Assembly: GCA_030761205.1 (NCBI GenBank)
Contig: JAULJL010000040.1
Coordinates: 11,598,103 to 11,662,102, forward strand
From: Fremontodendron californicum
Taxonomy: Eukaryota; Streptophyta; Magnoliopsida; Malvales; Malvaceae
Direction of reading: 5' to 3'
Length of the DNA: 64,000 nt
Shown here one piece after another: positions 47,520-60,100 of this stretch. Both the position numbers and the translations under genes were made by a program. Positions within the stretch are counted from its first letter, which is position 1. Every line of letters starts with the position of its first letter. The notes under the pieces were generated by a model that was not told the origin of the DNA, ran no database searches, and saw nothing but the letters and a program-made list of their open reading frames with translations.

Positions 47520-47753
47520 ATGGATTGAGCCGTGATCCGAATTTTTTTTTTGATATCCCTTATTCAAGCCCTACTCGAGTCGAGCTCGAAAACCTATTTC
47601 ATTGTTTAAAAAAAATTAAAAAATAATTTTATAATTAAAAAATTAATAGTAATTCGAGCCGTGCTAGATCGGTCCAAATTAAAAAAAAATCCTTGTCTAG
47701 GCTTGACCTGCGAGCCGGGCGAGTAATCCGATCGCTGGATAAGTTTATATGCA
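47520..47753 (-). mobile_element. hAT-like MITE, family A, inverted copy
   Basis: Starts TAAATCTGTCCATGG, with TGAGCCGTGATCCGAA, AATTCGAGCCGTGC and ends near CGATCGCTGGATAAG, the reverse order of family A. Confidence 0.55.
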
Positions 47754-48557
47754 ACGAATAACACAGAATAAATACATTAATATCAATTGCATCTTAAATA
47801 TTTAGTAAATATAATTCGTGAATCTGAGATTTAAATCAAATGACTCACTCACTTTTGTTAAGTGATGAATTTTCGCAAGATTAAGTTTGATCCCAGCATT
47901 GCAATTCGCTTTTACATCCCTTATAAAAAAAATATAAAAATATAATCCGAGTAAAAAGTATTTTTTAAGAAAATATACTACTATATATTTGCTATTTATT
48001 TAAAGAATATTTTTGTCATCTTCTAACATGAGTAATAGTTTTTTGTAAGAAAATAATCTTCTAGCATAGTTTTGATTGGTAATCTAGATCCATTTAATCC
48101 TTTTTTTTTGTTTTTGTTTTTTTTTTTTAAATGCAATTTTATTGAATAAATTACACCACATATTTATCCACGATTTTTAAACTTAATTTTTGCATATCAT
48201 GACATTATAAAAATATTTCAAATTTATTCATTTTGTCAACCGTCATTAAAATTTGACAAAATTTGACACCTTATAGTTATGTGTATGTCCATGTAGATGT
48301 TTACATGGCAAAAGGACAAATCCCTTTGACTTTTAAACTAAAATTTATGCTATATGAATATTTATATGACGTTGACGAGACATGTTCTGTTAAAATTTTA
48401 ATAATAATTGATAAAATGGATTCGGAACATTTTTAAAAGATAATGAATTCAAATATTTAGTTTTAAAGATCGTATATGAAAATAATATTGCACAAAAATC
48501 ACGAATGATATTGGTACATTTTAGTCAATTTTATTTCAATATAAAGAACTAAGTTAA

Positions 48558-48559
<2 letters not shown>

Positions 48560-48613
<54 letters not shown>
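48560..48613. repeat. (TA)n microsatellite
   Basis: About 27 uninterrupted TA dinucleotides. The surrounding 47760-48940 stretch is AT-rich intergenic DNA with no supported gene. Confidence 0.95.
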
Positions 48614-48615
<2 letters not shown>

Positions 48616-48940
48616 TCTAATTTTGTTTTATCTATATATATTCCTAACTTTAACAAAATATGATCAATATGAGGTATTCGTTTTCATATTTAAACTATCA
48701 ATAGTGATCAAAGTAAATATGCAAAGAGATTGATAAATGTTTACCAAAAAAGAAAAGAGATATTGAAAATTTAAATTGAATTCGTTTTGTTTACAAAATT
48801 GAATTTGATTCAAACAAAAAAGAGTTAAGAGGATAAAAAATTTCACTAATGATGCGGCCATAAATACTCAAGAATAATTTCTTCAAGTATATATCTATCA
48901 TATGATAATGGCCATTGGCAATTGATCAAATTTTTAAGAA

Positions 48941-49242
48941 GATCTGTTTATGGATCGAGCTGGGTCTCAGTCCGAATTTTTTTTTCTCTTACTCAAATTT
49001 GGCTCAGACCAATTCGTAAGCCATTTTTACCATTCATAAATATTAAAATATTAAAAAAGTTATTTTTTATATTAATATTTAGATATTATTATAATTAAAT
49101 TTTAATAAAAAATAATTTTTTATTGAATGAATATTAATTTGGATTGGATCGGTCCGAATTAAAAAAATCTTGTCTAGATCCAGTCTAGTTCAAGTCGAGC
49201 CTTTCGTGCCAAATGAGTAACTCAATTTTTGAATAGGTGTAT
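48941..49242 (-). mobile_element. hAT-like MITE, family A, inverted copy
   Basis: Starts GATCTGTTTATGGATCGAGC, contains CTTACTCAAATTTGGC, AATTCGTAAGCC and GGTCCGAATT, and ends near AAAAATTGAGTTACTC (reverse) and AATAGGTGTA. Confidence 0.6.
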
Positions 49243-49245
49243 TTC

Positions 49246-50155
49246 TTAGACAAGATATAATAGTAAAATGCATGAGAAAATATGGAGTGAAGAAACCAAC
49301 GGTTCTCATATAAAACATAGGTAAAATTGGTGAACGTAAATAAACCAACGGTCAAGATTCCTCTAAACTTGATTTTTTTTGTTTTTTATGTATTTTTAAC
49401 AAAAGAATAAAAAAATTCTCAATTCCTCCTTTCACCGACATGCCTCTCCTCTGATTTAGTATTATAGGATTGAAAATGAAAATTGAACAGTTTAACTTTT
49501 TTTAAGCAAATAAATTTTTTAATATTAATTACATCTGATAATTTGTGTATGTGTGTCCTACGTGCGTGTTTCGTATTTTTTTTTCATATTAGTCGTATAA
49601 ATATAAACATAATACAAATTATTAAATATGTCAAAATTTTAAACAGAAATAAGATAAGTGTGTATTAATGTGTCATGTTAATCGTGTTTAAACGTATTTT
49701 ATCATGTTTATTACATTGTTTTTGTATTTATTAAACGTTTCGTTCTCGTGTCTATTTTCGTATCATTCCAAAATTATCAAACCTAATTTTCATTCATGAA
49801 AAGAGTCAATTGATCAATTTAACTTAATTATATAAGTATTTTTTTTATGAATTTATATAAATATAATAGTGGGTTGAATTTTTAATTTTAATTATCAAAG
49901 TTCAATCTTTATAACCTCAAGTATAAAAAAATTAAAAAAATATTAGAATCATGTGAAAATAAAACTCTTTTATATCTCTAAGGTAAATCCTAGATCTATA
50001 AACTCAATAATTATAATTGGGAATTACCATCAACAAGTGAACTGATTTAAACTAAAAAGTTATAAACATTATTATTGCAGAAGCAATTGCTCATAGAGCA
50101 AGATTATTAAGCAGAGTTCATAGATCTAACCCCTTCTTTCAAGTTGATAAAAAAA

Positions 50156-50189
<34 letters not shown>

Positions 50190-50317
50190 TAAAGTAATAG
50201 AGTTCATGGATCTGTCGTCAAGCAAATTTTCCACCATGAAGCAGAAAAAGCCATGAACAAGACCAAAAAAGCCACCACGGAAAGGAATCCCAACCTACAT
50301 GGAATCATATGTAAATA
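49246..50317. other. Intergenic DNA upstream of the WAT1 gene
   Basis: Contains (TTA)n at 50158-50187 and a segment at 49650-49760 (GTGTCATGTTAATCGTG) resembling a dispersed AT-rich repeat. No gene is supported. Confidence 0.45.
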
Positions 50318-50491
50318 TTATGTTCCCCAAATTCTTAATTTTTTAAAAATATTAGTGTTCAATATTGTTTGATACAGAGATATGATCTTCTAATTATATA
50401 AGAATTTAAAAAAAAAAAAATTTGAACATATCTATTTCGGAGTATCGAACACATACACGTATTTAACACTTATTTTGAATTCGGACAATAT
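50318..50491 (-). mobile_element. MITE family B, degenerate copy
   Basis: Shares TATGATCTTC, AACATATCTATTTCGGAGTATCG and a terminal AATTCGGACAATA with the family; the TSD is unclear. Confidence 0.5.
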
Positions 50492-50624
50492 TGGCAAATA
50501 CTAATAGAAGCGAACAAAATCATGAACAAGAAAAACAATATGCTTGCTTGTAAGCATATACAGTTTCGTTTCAATTCTCTTCCCCATACCATGATTGGGC
50601 TCGAAGCGAAGAGCTATTGAACAT

Positions 50625-50812
50625 TTATATTATCCGATTTTTTTTTTCTTAAAGTATTCGTGTCTGATATCTGTGTTCAATACATATTCGAACATAAATA
50701 TAAAAATATGATTCTCTAAATATATAAAAAAAATTAAAAATTAAATATATTCATATCGAATATGTAGGACACAGCCATATCCAACATACACTCTCGAGTT
50801 CGGTTAACATAG
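50625..50812 (-). mobile_element. MITE family B copy upstream of the WAT1 gene
   Basis: Contains GTATTCGTGTCTGATA and ends GAGTTCGGTTAACATAG. Flanks TTGAACAT and TTAAACAT match at 7 of 8 positions. It ends about 345 bp upstream of the WAT1 start codon. Confidence 0.7.
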
Positions 50813-51158
50813 TTAAACATAAATCTATTGTCTTGTCTCGAGCTGAAAATTCTTTGCTGTCAAGTTTCTATTAAATTAAGTAGATAGTATGAATACATCA
50901 AGAGTAGGCGGACAAACATTTAAAAGTCCAATCATTTGAAAAAAAAAATTGTCCTTACTTTTGTATAGTCAACGTATGAAAATTAAAATAATAATGAAAT
51001 TAATGATATTAAAAATACTTTTTCGAATCTTTCACGTTCTTCTTTCTGTTTTGGATCAAAAGAGTGGTAGTAGCACTGTGTAATTAGTATAAGAAACTGC
51101 AGAACTTATTTATGGTTTCTTAAGTTTTCTTAGAATATAATAAAAAGAAAGAAGAAAA

Positions 51159-54100
51159 ATGGGTAAGAATTTGGGTGATACTGTTGAGAGGCTTAAACCA
51201 GTGATACTTCTATTGGTGGTTCAAGCAGCAGTTGCGGGAGTAATTGTGTTCTATAAATTGGCAGTGATTGAGGGTATGAGCATGAGGGTACTCATTGCTT
51301 ACAGATTTATCTTCGCCACTACTTGTGTAATTCCACTTGCTTTCATATTAGAAAGGTAACTTAATTCCCATTTCTTTTTCTAATTACACTTATATCTTTT
51401 GCTCTCGGTTTCTTTCCTCTTACTTTTATATGAGATTTAATATGCATTTTGTTGTTTTTTGCTTCTTTATCTTGTTAGGTGATGATCGAATGTTCTGGTT
51501 TGTTTTATGCTTTCTTGTGACGGATGGAATGTTGGTTGTTGTAAGGGTGGGTCCTGGGGTGTTCTGTTCTGGTTATCATCTTTTTTGGTGTTTAGATTGC
51601 TACTATTGTCGATTTTGATGATTGAGAGATTCACTCTATCTTTTCAGCCCTTTCATTATCAATAAATTTGATTTACCAACAAAAAACAAATATGAGATTT
51701 AAAGTTTGAACTACTTTCATTGAACTTTCTCTTATATGTATATATTTAGAAGTGACAAAATGAATTCAAATTCGAAAAATTCAAATTTTAATCCAACTGA
51801 ACTCGATTTGATCAAAACATTTCAAAAACCTAAATTCTAAAAAACTCGAATTCAAATAACACGAACCCAAAAAAATTCAAACTCGAATTTGACCTAAATT
51901 CAAAAAATATGTTGAAATAGTTATATCTATCATAAAATCAAAAAGAATGATCTATTAGCTTGAATCCAAATCTGACTCAAATCCAAAATTACTTAAACTC
52001 GATATGATCTAAATTCGAAATAATTCGAAACAAACTTAACCCTTATCTGAAATGCCAAACCCGCTCGTTTCATATAGCCATCTTAGACTAATTGTTTTGA
52101 TTATCTGAGCTTTTCTAGGGGAAAAAGTTCGTTTTCTTGAAAATTTACATTTCAACTTTTGTCAAATAATAAATGACTTAATTTTGGAAATTTATCAACC
52201 TATTCTTGATCGGGATGATATATAAATGTTATTGTCAATCTTGTTAAATTGTCCAATACCAGCCCAAGGAAAAATAAAAGCCTAACAATGTGTGGTTGCA
52301 ATTGTGTGGTTTAATGTGTGGTTGCAACTGTGTGGTTTAATGTGTGGTTGTAATTGTGTGGTTTAATGTGTGGTTGTAATTGTGTGGTTTAATATGTGGT
52401 TGTAGTTGTGTGGTTTAATGTGTGGTTGTAGTTGTGTGGTTTAATGTGTGGTTGTAGTTGTGTGATTTAAATGTGTGGTTGTTATTAAACAACAATGGGT
52501 GGTTGTAATTTATTTAGATTTTATATTTGTGTGGCTTGTGTTTGTCTTGGTATTGTATAAATACCCCCCTCCCTTGCATTTGTAAATCATCAAGTAGTAA
52601 GCTTCAATAAGCAATAAAAGTTCTAAGTTTTCCTAAGGAGTTCTTCTCTAAAGAGTGTAGTCTAGAGTGAAGTGTGAGCATTTGTGAGTTTTCCTAAAAT
52701 CTAAACTTTCTTCTTTGAGTGGTAAAATTAGAGTTATCTACTCTAAGCTTTTCTCAACAATTGGTATCAGAGCCATTGGTTCGTGGTCCTTATTCCGCTG
52801 CAGTGAAAGTGTTGGTTCTTAGTATGCTCTGTGGTTGCAGTATTGTCTGATCTTCCACATCAGAAAAGAATTATTCTTGTTGCTGGAAATAAAGTGTGGT
52901 AGTGTGAAAGTGTCTAGGGAAGTTCTGGCTAGGAAAGACTTGGTATTTAAGTGTGTCTATCAGTGACCCACCTCTCTTTCCTGGGAACCTACCTGGTGCA
53001 CTATTCACGGGCTACGGTCACTGTTCCAGTATACGGTCACTATTCACAGATACGGTTACTATTCATACGTGTGGTTGTATACTTTTGCAGTAATTGTTAA
53101 CGTATACTGGATTTGTTCTAGTGTACGACATACGTACAATACTGTTCACGTATACGGTACTATTCACGGTGAAATAGTTATTCAGGTACTATTTTTGGTT
53201 TGAGCGTTCTTGAGTTGTGAGGAGTTTGTACTCTACAAGTTTGTGTCTCAAAATCAAGCTTGTTCGGTATTGTTAGTCTTGCCGACACGATGGGTGATCT
53301 TCAAGTAGTTGGAGGAATCAAGAAGCTCAATCACAAAAATTACAACACGTGGAAGACGTGTATGATGTCTTACCTACAAGGTCAAGACCTTTGGGAAGTC
53401 GTTGGTGGTAGTGAAGTTACGAAGCCCGAGCAAGAAGATGCTCAAGGAACCTTGCGCAAATGGAAGATTAAAGTGGGTAAAGCCATGTTTGCCCTTAAGA
53501 CCACAGTTGAAGAAGAAATGTTGGAACACATACAAAAGCTAGAAACGCCAAAAGAAGCGTGGGATACTTTAGATGCACTCTTTTCGAGAAAGAATGACAC
53601 AAGACTTCAACTTCTTGAGAATGAATTGTTATCAGTTGCACAACGGGATATACCGATTGCTCAATACTTTCACAAGGTAAAAACGTTATGCCGTGAAATT
53701 TCTGATTTAGATCCTACAGCTGCTATTGGAGATACCAGGGTAAAAAGAATAATTATCCATGGTTTGAGGCCCGAATATCGCAGCTTCGTTGCCGCTATAC
53801 AAGGATGGCCAACTCAACCATCACTTGTAGAGTTTGAAAATTTGCTTGTTGGTCAAGAATCTATGGCCAAGCAAATGGGAGGGGTCTCGTTGAAAAGTGA
53901 AGAGGAAGCACTCTACACCAACAAAAGCAAAGGCAAATTCAAACAGCACGTCGGTGGTGGATCTAAAAAGTATGGTGACAAGACAAAAAGTCATCAAAGA
54001 GAAGGGAGCTCTCGTCCAGGGGGAGCTTCAAAGAATCGTAGCAACAATAAAAGATTTGAAGGTAACTGTTACAACTGTGACAAGAAAGGTCACATGGCAA

Positions 54101-57100
54101 AAGATTGTTGGTTTAACAAAAGGCCCGCTGAGAGCAATGCTGCTACTTCTAGTACAAAGGAGAAAAGCGAAGATGATTGGGACGCTGAAGCATTTTTTGC
54201 TATGGAAGAGGAAGAGTTAGCTCTCACAGTAACAACGGCTGACCGAATTGACTATGAGAATGACTGGATTGTCGATTCAGGTTGCTCAAATCACATGACA
54301 AGCGATAAACAGAAGTTGCAGAACCTGTCAGAATACAAGGGAAATCGCATTGTTGTGACAGCTGATAATTCAAGATTACCGATTACTCACATCGGTAAGA
54401 CGGTAGTAGCACCTCGATATAGTCATAATCAGGTACCACTACAAGATGTTTACCATGTCCAAGGCATGAAGAAAAATTTGCTTTCAGTGGCACAATTAAC
54501 ATCATCAGGTCACCATATTCTGTTTGGTCCAAGGGATGTGAAGGTATATCGTGATCTCAAAATCTCAGGACAGCCGATGATGGAAGGACGACGTCTGGAG
54601 TCAGTCTACGTGATGTCAGCAGAGTCAGCATATGTAGACAAGACAAGAAGGAGCGATACAGCAGATTTATGGCACATGCGGTTAGGTCATGTTAGTTATT
54701 CCAAGCTAAGTATGATGATGAAGAAGTCGATGCTTAAGGGACTTCCTCAGCTTGACATAAGAACAGACACAGTTTGTGCAGGATGCCAATATGGTAAAGC
54801 ACACCAATTGCCATACGAGGAGTCAAAGTTTAAAGCAAAAGAACCATTAGAGTTAGTTCACTCTGATGTATTTGGACCCGTTAAGCAACCATCAATTAGT
54901 GGAATGCGGTACATGGTGACGTTTATTGATGATTTCTCCAGGTATGTGTGGGTTTTCTTTATGAAAGAAAAGTCTGACACTTTCTCAAAGTTTAAAGAGT
55001 TCAAAGAGATAGTTGAAGGAGAAGTGGGAAAGAAGATATGTTGCTTGCGCACAGACAATGGAGGAGAATATAGCTCAGGCGAATTCTCTCAATACCTACG
55101 AGAATGCAACATACGTCATCAGTATACTTGTGTCAATACACCACAACAGAATGGTGTAGCAGAGAGAAAGAATCGACATCTTGCAGAAATTTGTCGGAGT
55201 ATGCTACATGCAAAGAATGTACCCGGAAGATTTTGGGCCGAAGCTATGAGAACCGCAACCCATGTGATCAACAAACTTCCTCAACCAAGGTTAGAGTTTG
55301 TTTCCCCCTTTGAGAAATTGTGGAAAATGAAACCTTCAGTCAGCTACTTTCGAGTATTTGGTTGTGTATGTTATGTATTTGTTCCTGATCATTTACGTAG
55401 CAAGTTTGATAAGAAAGCAACTAGGTGTATCTTTGTGGGATACGACAACCAAAGGAAAGGGTGGAAATGTTGTGATCCTACGAGTGGAAGATGTTACACT
55501 TCACGCAATGTGGTATTCGATGAAGCATCTTCTTGGTGGTCCTCAGAAAAGGAGGTATTGTCAGATTCAAAAGAATTTGAAAACATGCTACAACAGAAAA
55601 TGGGAGAGTATATTGTCCAACTTCAATCAACTTCAGACGAAGTAGAAGACCTATGTGATGATAACGATGACGAGCAAGTGTTAGTCCAGAGTCCTTGGCA
55701 AACTGGTGTGTATCAACCAGATGTTAGATCGAGTGAAGTGGAAGAACCATCTCCACAATCACAAAATCCGAAGAAGCCTCATTTAGAAGCAGTTCGACGA
55801 ATACTGAGATATGTGAAAAGTACAATAGATTATGGTCTTTTGTACAAGAAAGGTGAAAACTGTAAGTTAGTTGGTTATTGTGATGCTGACTATGCAGGAG
55901 ATCATGACACCAGGAGATCAACAACTGGGTACATGTTTAAACTTGGTTCTGGAACAATTTCTTGGTGCAGTAAGAGACAACCAACGGTATCATTGTCAAC
56001 TACCGAAGCTGAGTATCGAGCAGCAGCAATGGCAGCTCAAGAGTGTACGTGGCTGATACAACTAATGAGTGATCTACATCAACCAGTAGATTATGCAGTT
56101 CCGTTGTATTGCGACAACCAGTCAGCAATTCGTTTGGCAGAAAATCCAGTCTTTCACGCAAGAACCAAACATATAGAAGTGCATTATCACTTTATCAGAG
56201 AAAAGGTTCTACAAGAAGAGATTGAAATGAAGCAGATCAAGACAGATGATCAAATGGCAGATTTATTCACAAAAGGTTTGAGTATCAACAAATTTGAAAT
56301 GTTTCGTCGTCAACTCAACATGGTGCAAAGAGGAAGAGCTGGTATTGAGGGGGAGTGTTAAATTGTCCAATACCAGCCCAAGGAAAAATAAAAGCCTAAC
56401 AATGTGTGGTTGCAATTGTGTGGTTTAATGTGTGGTTGCAACTGTGTGGTTTAATGTGTGGTTGTAATTGTGTGGTTTAATGTGTGGTTGTAATTGTGTG
56501 GTTTAATATGTGGTTGTAGTTGTGTGGTTTAATGTGTGGTTGTAGTTGTGTGGTTTAATGTGTGGTTGTAGTTGTGTGATTTAAATGTGTGGTTGTTATT
56601 AAACAACAATGGGTGGTTGTAATTTATTTAGATTTTATATTTGTGTGGCTTGTGTTTGTCTTGGTATTGTATAAATACCCCCCTCCCTTGCATTTGTAAA
56701 TCATCAAGTAGTAAGCTTCAATAAGCAATAAAAGTTCTAAGTTTTCCTAAGGAGTTCTTCTCTAAAGAGTGTAGTCTAGAGTGAAGTGTGAGCATTTGTG
56801 AGTTTTCCTAAAATCTAAACTTTCTTCTTTGAGTGGTAAAATTAGAGTTATCTACTCTAAGCTTTTCTCAACAAATCTAAGAAAAGCTATGTATAGCATG
56901 GTATTTAATGGAAGATTATGATTTCACAGCTATTTTCAATTTCAATTTAACTTTGTCCTTGGTTATAGCCCATATTGTGATATTAACAAGAAGTTATATA
57001 TGTACCATGCAGTTGATATTGTGCATATTTCGATCCTATATTTACAGGGAGAGTAAAGCAAAATTGACATGGAAGGTAGTGTTCCAAGGGTTTTTATCCG

Positions 57101-60100
57101 GGCTATTTGGGTAAGAATAAGAAATTATATTCATTTTCATTTCCAATGAATTTATCAAACAGTGTGATCTTTTTGGAGTTTCCTAAAGAATGTATTAGCT
57201 TCAATATCTTAGTTGGTAGAGGCTTGAATGGTGAGATTAAAAATGCTTTCTTAAAAGTAATTATATTTTTGGAATTAAAGTCAACTTTGTCACCGTATAT
57301 TATAAGTCAATATTGAATTTTGCCATTATATTTTAATTTTATTGAATTTTATTATTGTATTTATTATTTTATTGATTTTTAAATATTAAGTTACGAAATT
57401 GATGAAAATGTTCTATTTGAATTAACAAAATATTCTATGAAATGTTTTATATTTTATTATTTTTATTAAAAAATCAATGAAATTAAAAATACAATATAGC
57501 AGAATTTGTCATTTGCATTAACAAATTAAGGGTTTAACTTATATCACTAAAAAGTAACATTTTAGGCACCATTAATAATATGCCTCATCATGTTTTTTAA
57601 AAAAATCTGTATTTGATGTCATACAGTTTTATTTTTTAAAAATTTTACTTCCATTATTTTTTTTTGTCAAAGTATCGATAAAGTTAAAAGTACAATAACA
57701 AAATTCAATAAAATTGAAGTACAATAGTGAAATTCAATATTAAGTTATCATATAGTATAATAGCAAATTTTACCTTGATCGCTTATATTTTTAGAGATAA
57801 AAATTGTGTAACTCATCTTTTGAGCAAAGAATTTTTAAAAGCTATAAGAATATTTAATCCTAACAAGGTCATATATAATGTAAGAAGTTTGAATTTCCTT
57901 GCAGGGGAGTATTGGGACCGAATTTATTCATTGCAAGCTTATCCTTAACATCTGCAACATTTTCTACAGCCATGTCCAACCTAGTTTCTATTGCTACATT
58001 CATCTTGGCCGTCATCTTAAGGTTCTTTTCTTCAGATCTCAAATATTATTTATATTCAATAAAATTTAAAGATGAATTAATGTTCATGAGATGTGCTCGT
58101 CTTACACTATCAGTGATTATATTCTCTTTATCACATTTTTTATATATGTTTTTAAATTCTGAATCCGGTTAACTGATCCTTATAGGTACGTAGATTTGCT
58201 CAAAGTAGTTCGGTCTGACAGGTTCCACCTGGATTGGGCTGGGTTTGGATAGGGATTTTTCACTTCGGGTCGGTCCAACCCGAATTAATGTGTATGTAAT
58301 AAAAAATATTTTCTATTTAAATTTAATTATAAAAATATAGAAATATTAATATAAAAATAATTTTTTTAATAATTTATGAACAATAAAACGGGCTTGCAAG
58401 CCGTCCTGAGCCCTTCCCGAAACGATCATGGATATTGAAGGAAAAAAAATTCCGACAAGTCTAATTATAAGTACTAGTTAAGGATTATTTAATATTATTT
58501 TATGATTTTTTTGGTTGTATTTAATACATTATTTTTATTAAATTTAAGAAAAAACAATTTATTAATTAAACTTATTTTTTAAAAATATCATCTTAACCAG
58601 TATCACAAGACACTAGTTAACATTTCTCTTAAATTATATCATCTTCTCATTTTTAAATATGAAATGCTTTATTTTTTATATTTTAAACTATTTTTCATAA
58701 TTTTTGTACTTCTAAAATTTTCCTTTTAACTCTTCAGAATGGAGAGATTGGGAATCAGAACATTGGGAGGACAGGCCAAGTTGGTGGGCAGTTTCTTGAG
58801 CATAGGTGGAGCAATGGTTCTCACATTTTACAAAGGACAAGAGATTAACCTTTGGTCAACCAACATAAACTTAGCCAAACATGGTGGAGATCACAATAGC
58901 AAGAAACATGCTGTTGTTGGCGATCAAGTGTTAGGTTCATTGTTGGCTCTAGCTTCCTGCGTATCTTTTGCAATTTGGTATATAATTCTAGTAAGTAATT
59001 TCCCACTAAAATTTACCCATCTTACTATTTTATAAGTATATATTTTTCGGTATAAAGGAGATCGTAATATGAAAAAAAGAAAATATACTGTAAATATTTA
59101 TATTTGAACTTCAAACTAAATTTGGTTCTGTCCGAATTACTATTCATTAAATAAAAAAATTATTTAAATTTAATTATAAAATATATTAAAATTAATATAA
59201 AAATAATTTTTTAATATTTTATGAATAGTAAAATAAGCTTTCGGGCCGGCCATTGCCCAACCCAGACTTGAGTAAGGAAATAAAAAAATTTACAGGTCGC
59301 GGCTTGGTCCGACGCATGAACAGGTATATTTTAAATTTAAAGAATGTCATTTTTTAAAGGTGACTGCATGAACTATTTTTTTTTTTATATATATATATTT
59401 TCTTTTTTGTGCTAATTAATAGAATTTAATTAGAACTCCATAAAGAAAATACACCTTCATCAGATAACAACTCAGCCACAGCAAAAAACTAAACCCCTTA
59501 TGAAAAGACACCTAATACTGGACCAGCAAAACATAAATTACACCCATTCAACAAGGCATTTACCAATATGCAAAGAACATCACCGTTCTGAAAGTGCCAG
59601 ATTTAGCCAAAGAGTCTGCAATCTCCCAGAGTCTCCACGGTCTACTATCCTCCTTAGTGCACCAAGAAATAGCATTCTTCGAATCAGACTAAAACTAACA
59701 CATATGCTTGTTTTATATATCTTATAAAACAAACAGCAAGCATTTACAAATAATATCCCAAATGATCAATGAGAAGATCGTTGGATGGATCATACACTCA
59801 GACGCCTGCATAAATCTCCAGTGCATCATCACTTATATTGGAGACGAAGTAGGAGAAATAGTCTGCAAATTTGAATGGGCAAATCCATTCAATCTCTGAT
59901 CTGGATCTTGATTCCCTGTAACACATACCATTTCTCCATGGCAAAAACCACCATTCTTCCTCATAGATCTCTTCCCCACCTTCCATTGCATTAAACCAGT
60001 AAAAAGGTCTTAATTTTTTTAATATACTAATTACGATTAGGGATGGATTGTTTTTACAGGCCAAGATGGGTGAAAATTATCCTTTCATGTATTCGAGTTC

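Larger units (their letters stand above)
52242..56873 (+). mobile_element. Complete Copia LTR retrotransposon lacking reverse transcriptase
   Basis: This 4632-bp element has 518-bp LTRs (52242-52759 and 56356-56873) with TG...CA ends and the 5-bp TSD AATCT at 52237-52241 and 56874-56878. Reading both LTRs side by side I see no difference. A primer-binding site of initiator-Met type (TGGTATCAGAGCC) follows the left LTR and a polypurine tract (GAGGGGGAG) precedes the right one. One frame (53290-56361) encodes Gag, protease, integrase and RNase H, but the RT domain is missing in frame. The element lies in intron 1 of the WAT1-type gene, in the same orientation. Identical LTRs with an intact TSD indicate recent insertion, so its RT was presumably supplied in trans (inference). 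Confidence 0.95.

Noticed and set aside
47237..47626. 129-codon frame with an Ile-Tyr repeat
   Set aside because: Produced by the (TA)n microsatellite.
52291..52488. Regular short repeats considered as a CRISPR-like array
   Set aside because: Units are contiguous without unique spacers and are part of a plant LTR.
53260..53289. Upstream ATG of the Copia polyprotein
   Set aside because: Ten extra codons without homology; the ATG at 53290 gives the usual MGDLQ-type Gag start.
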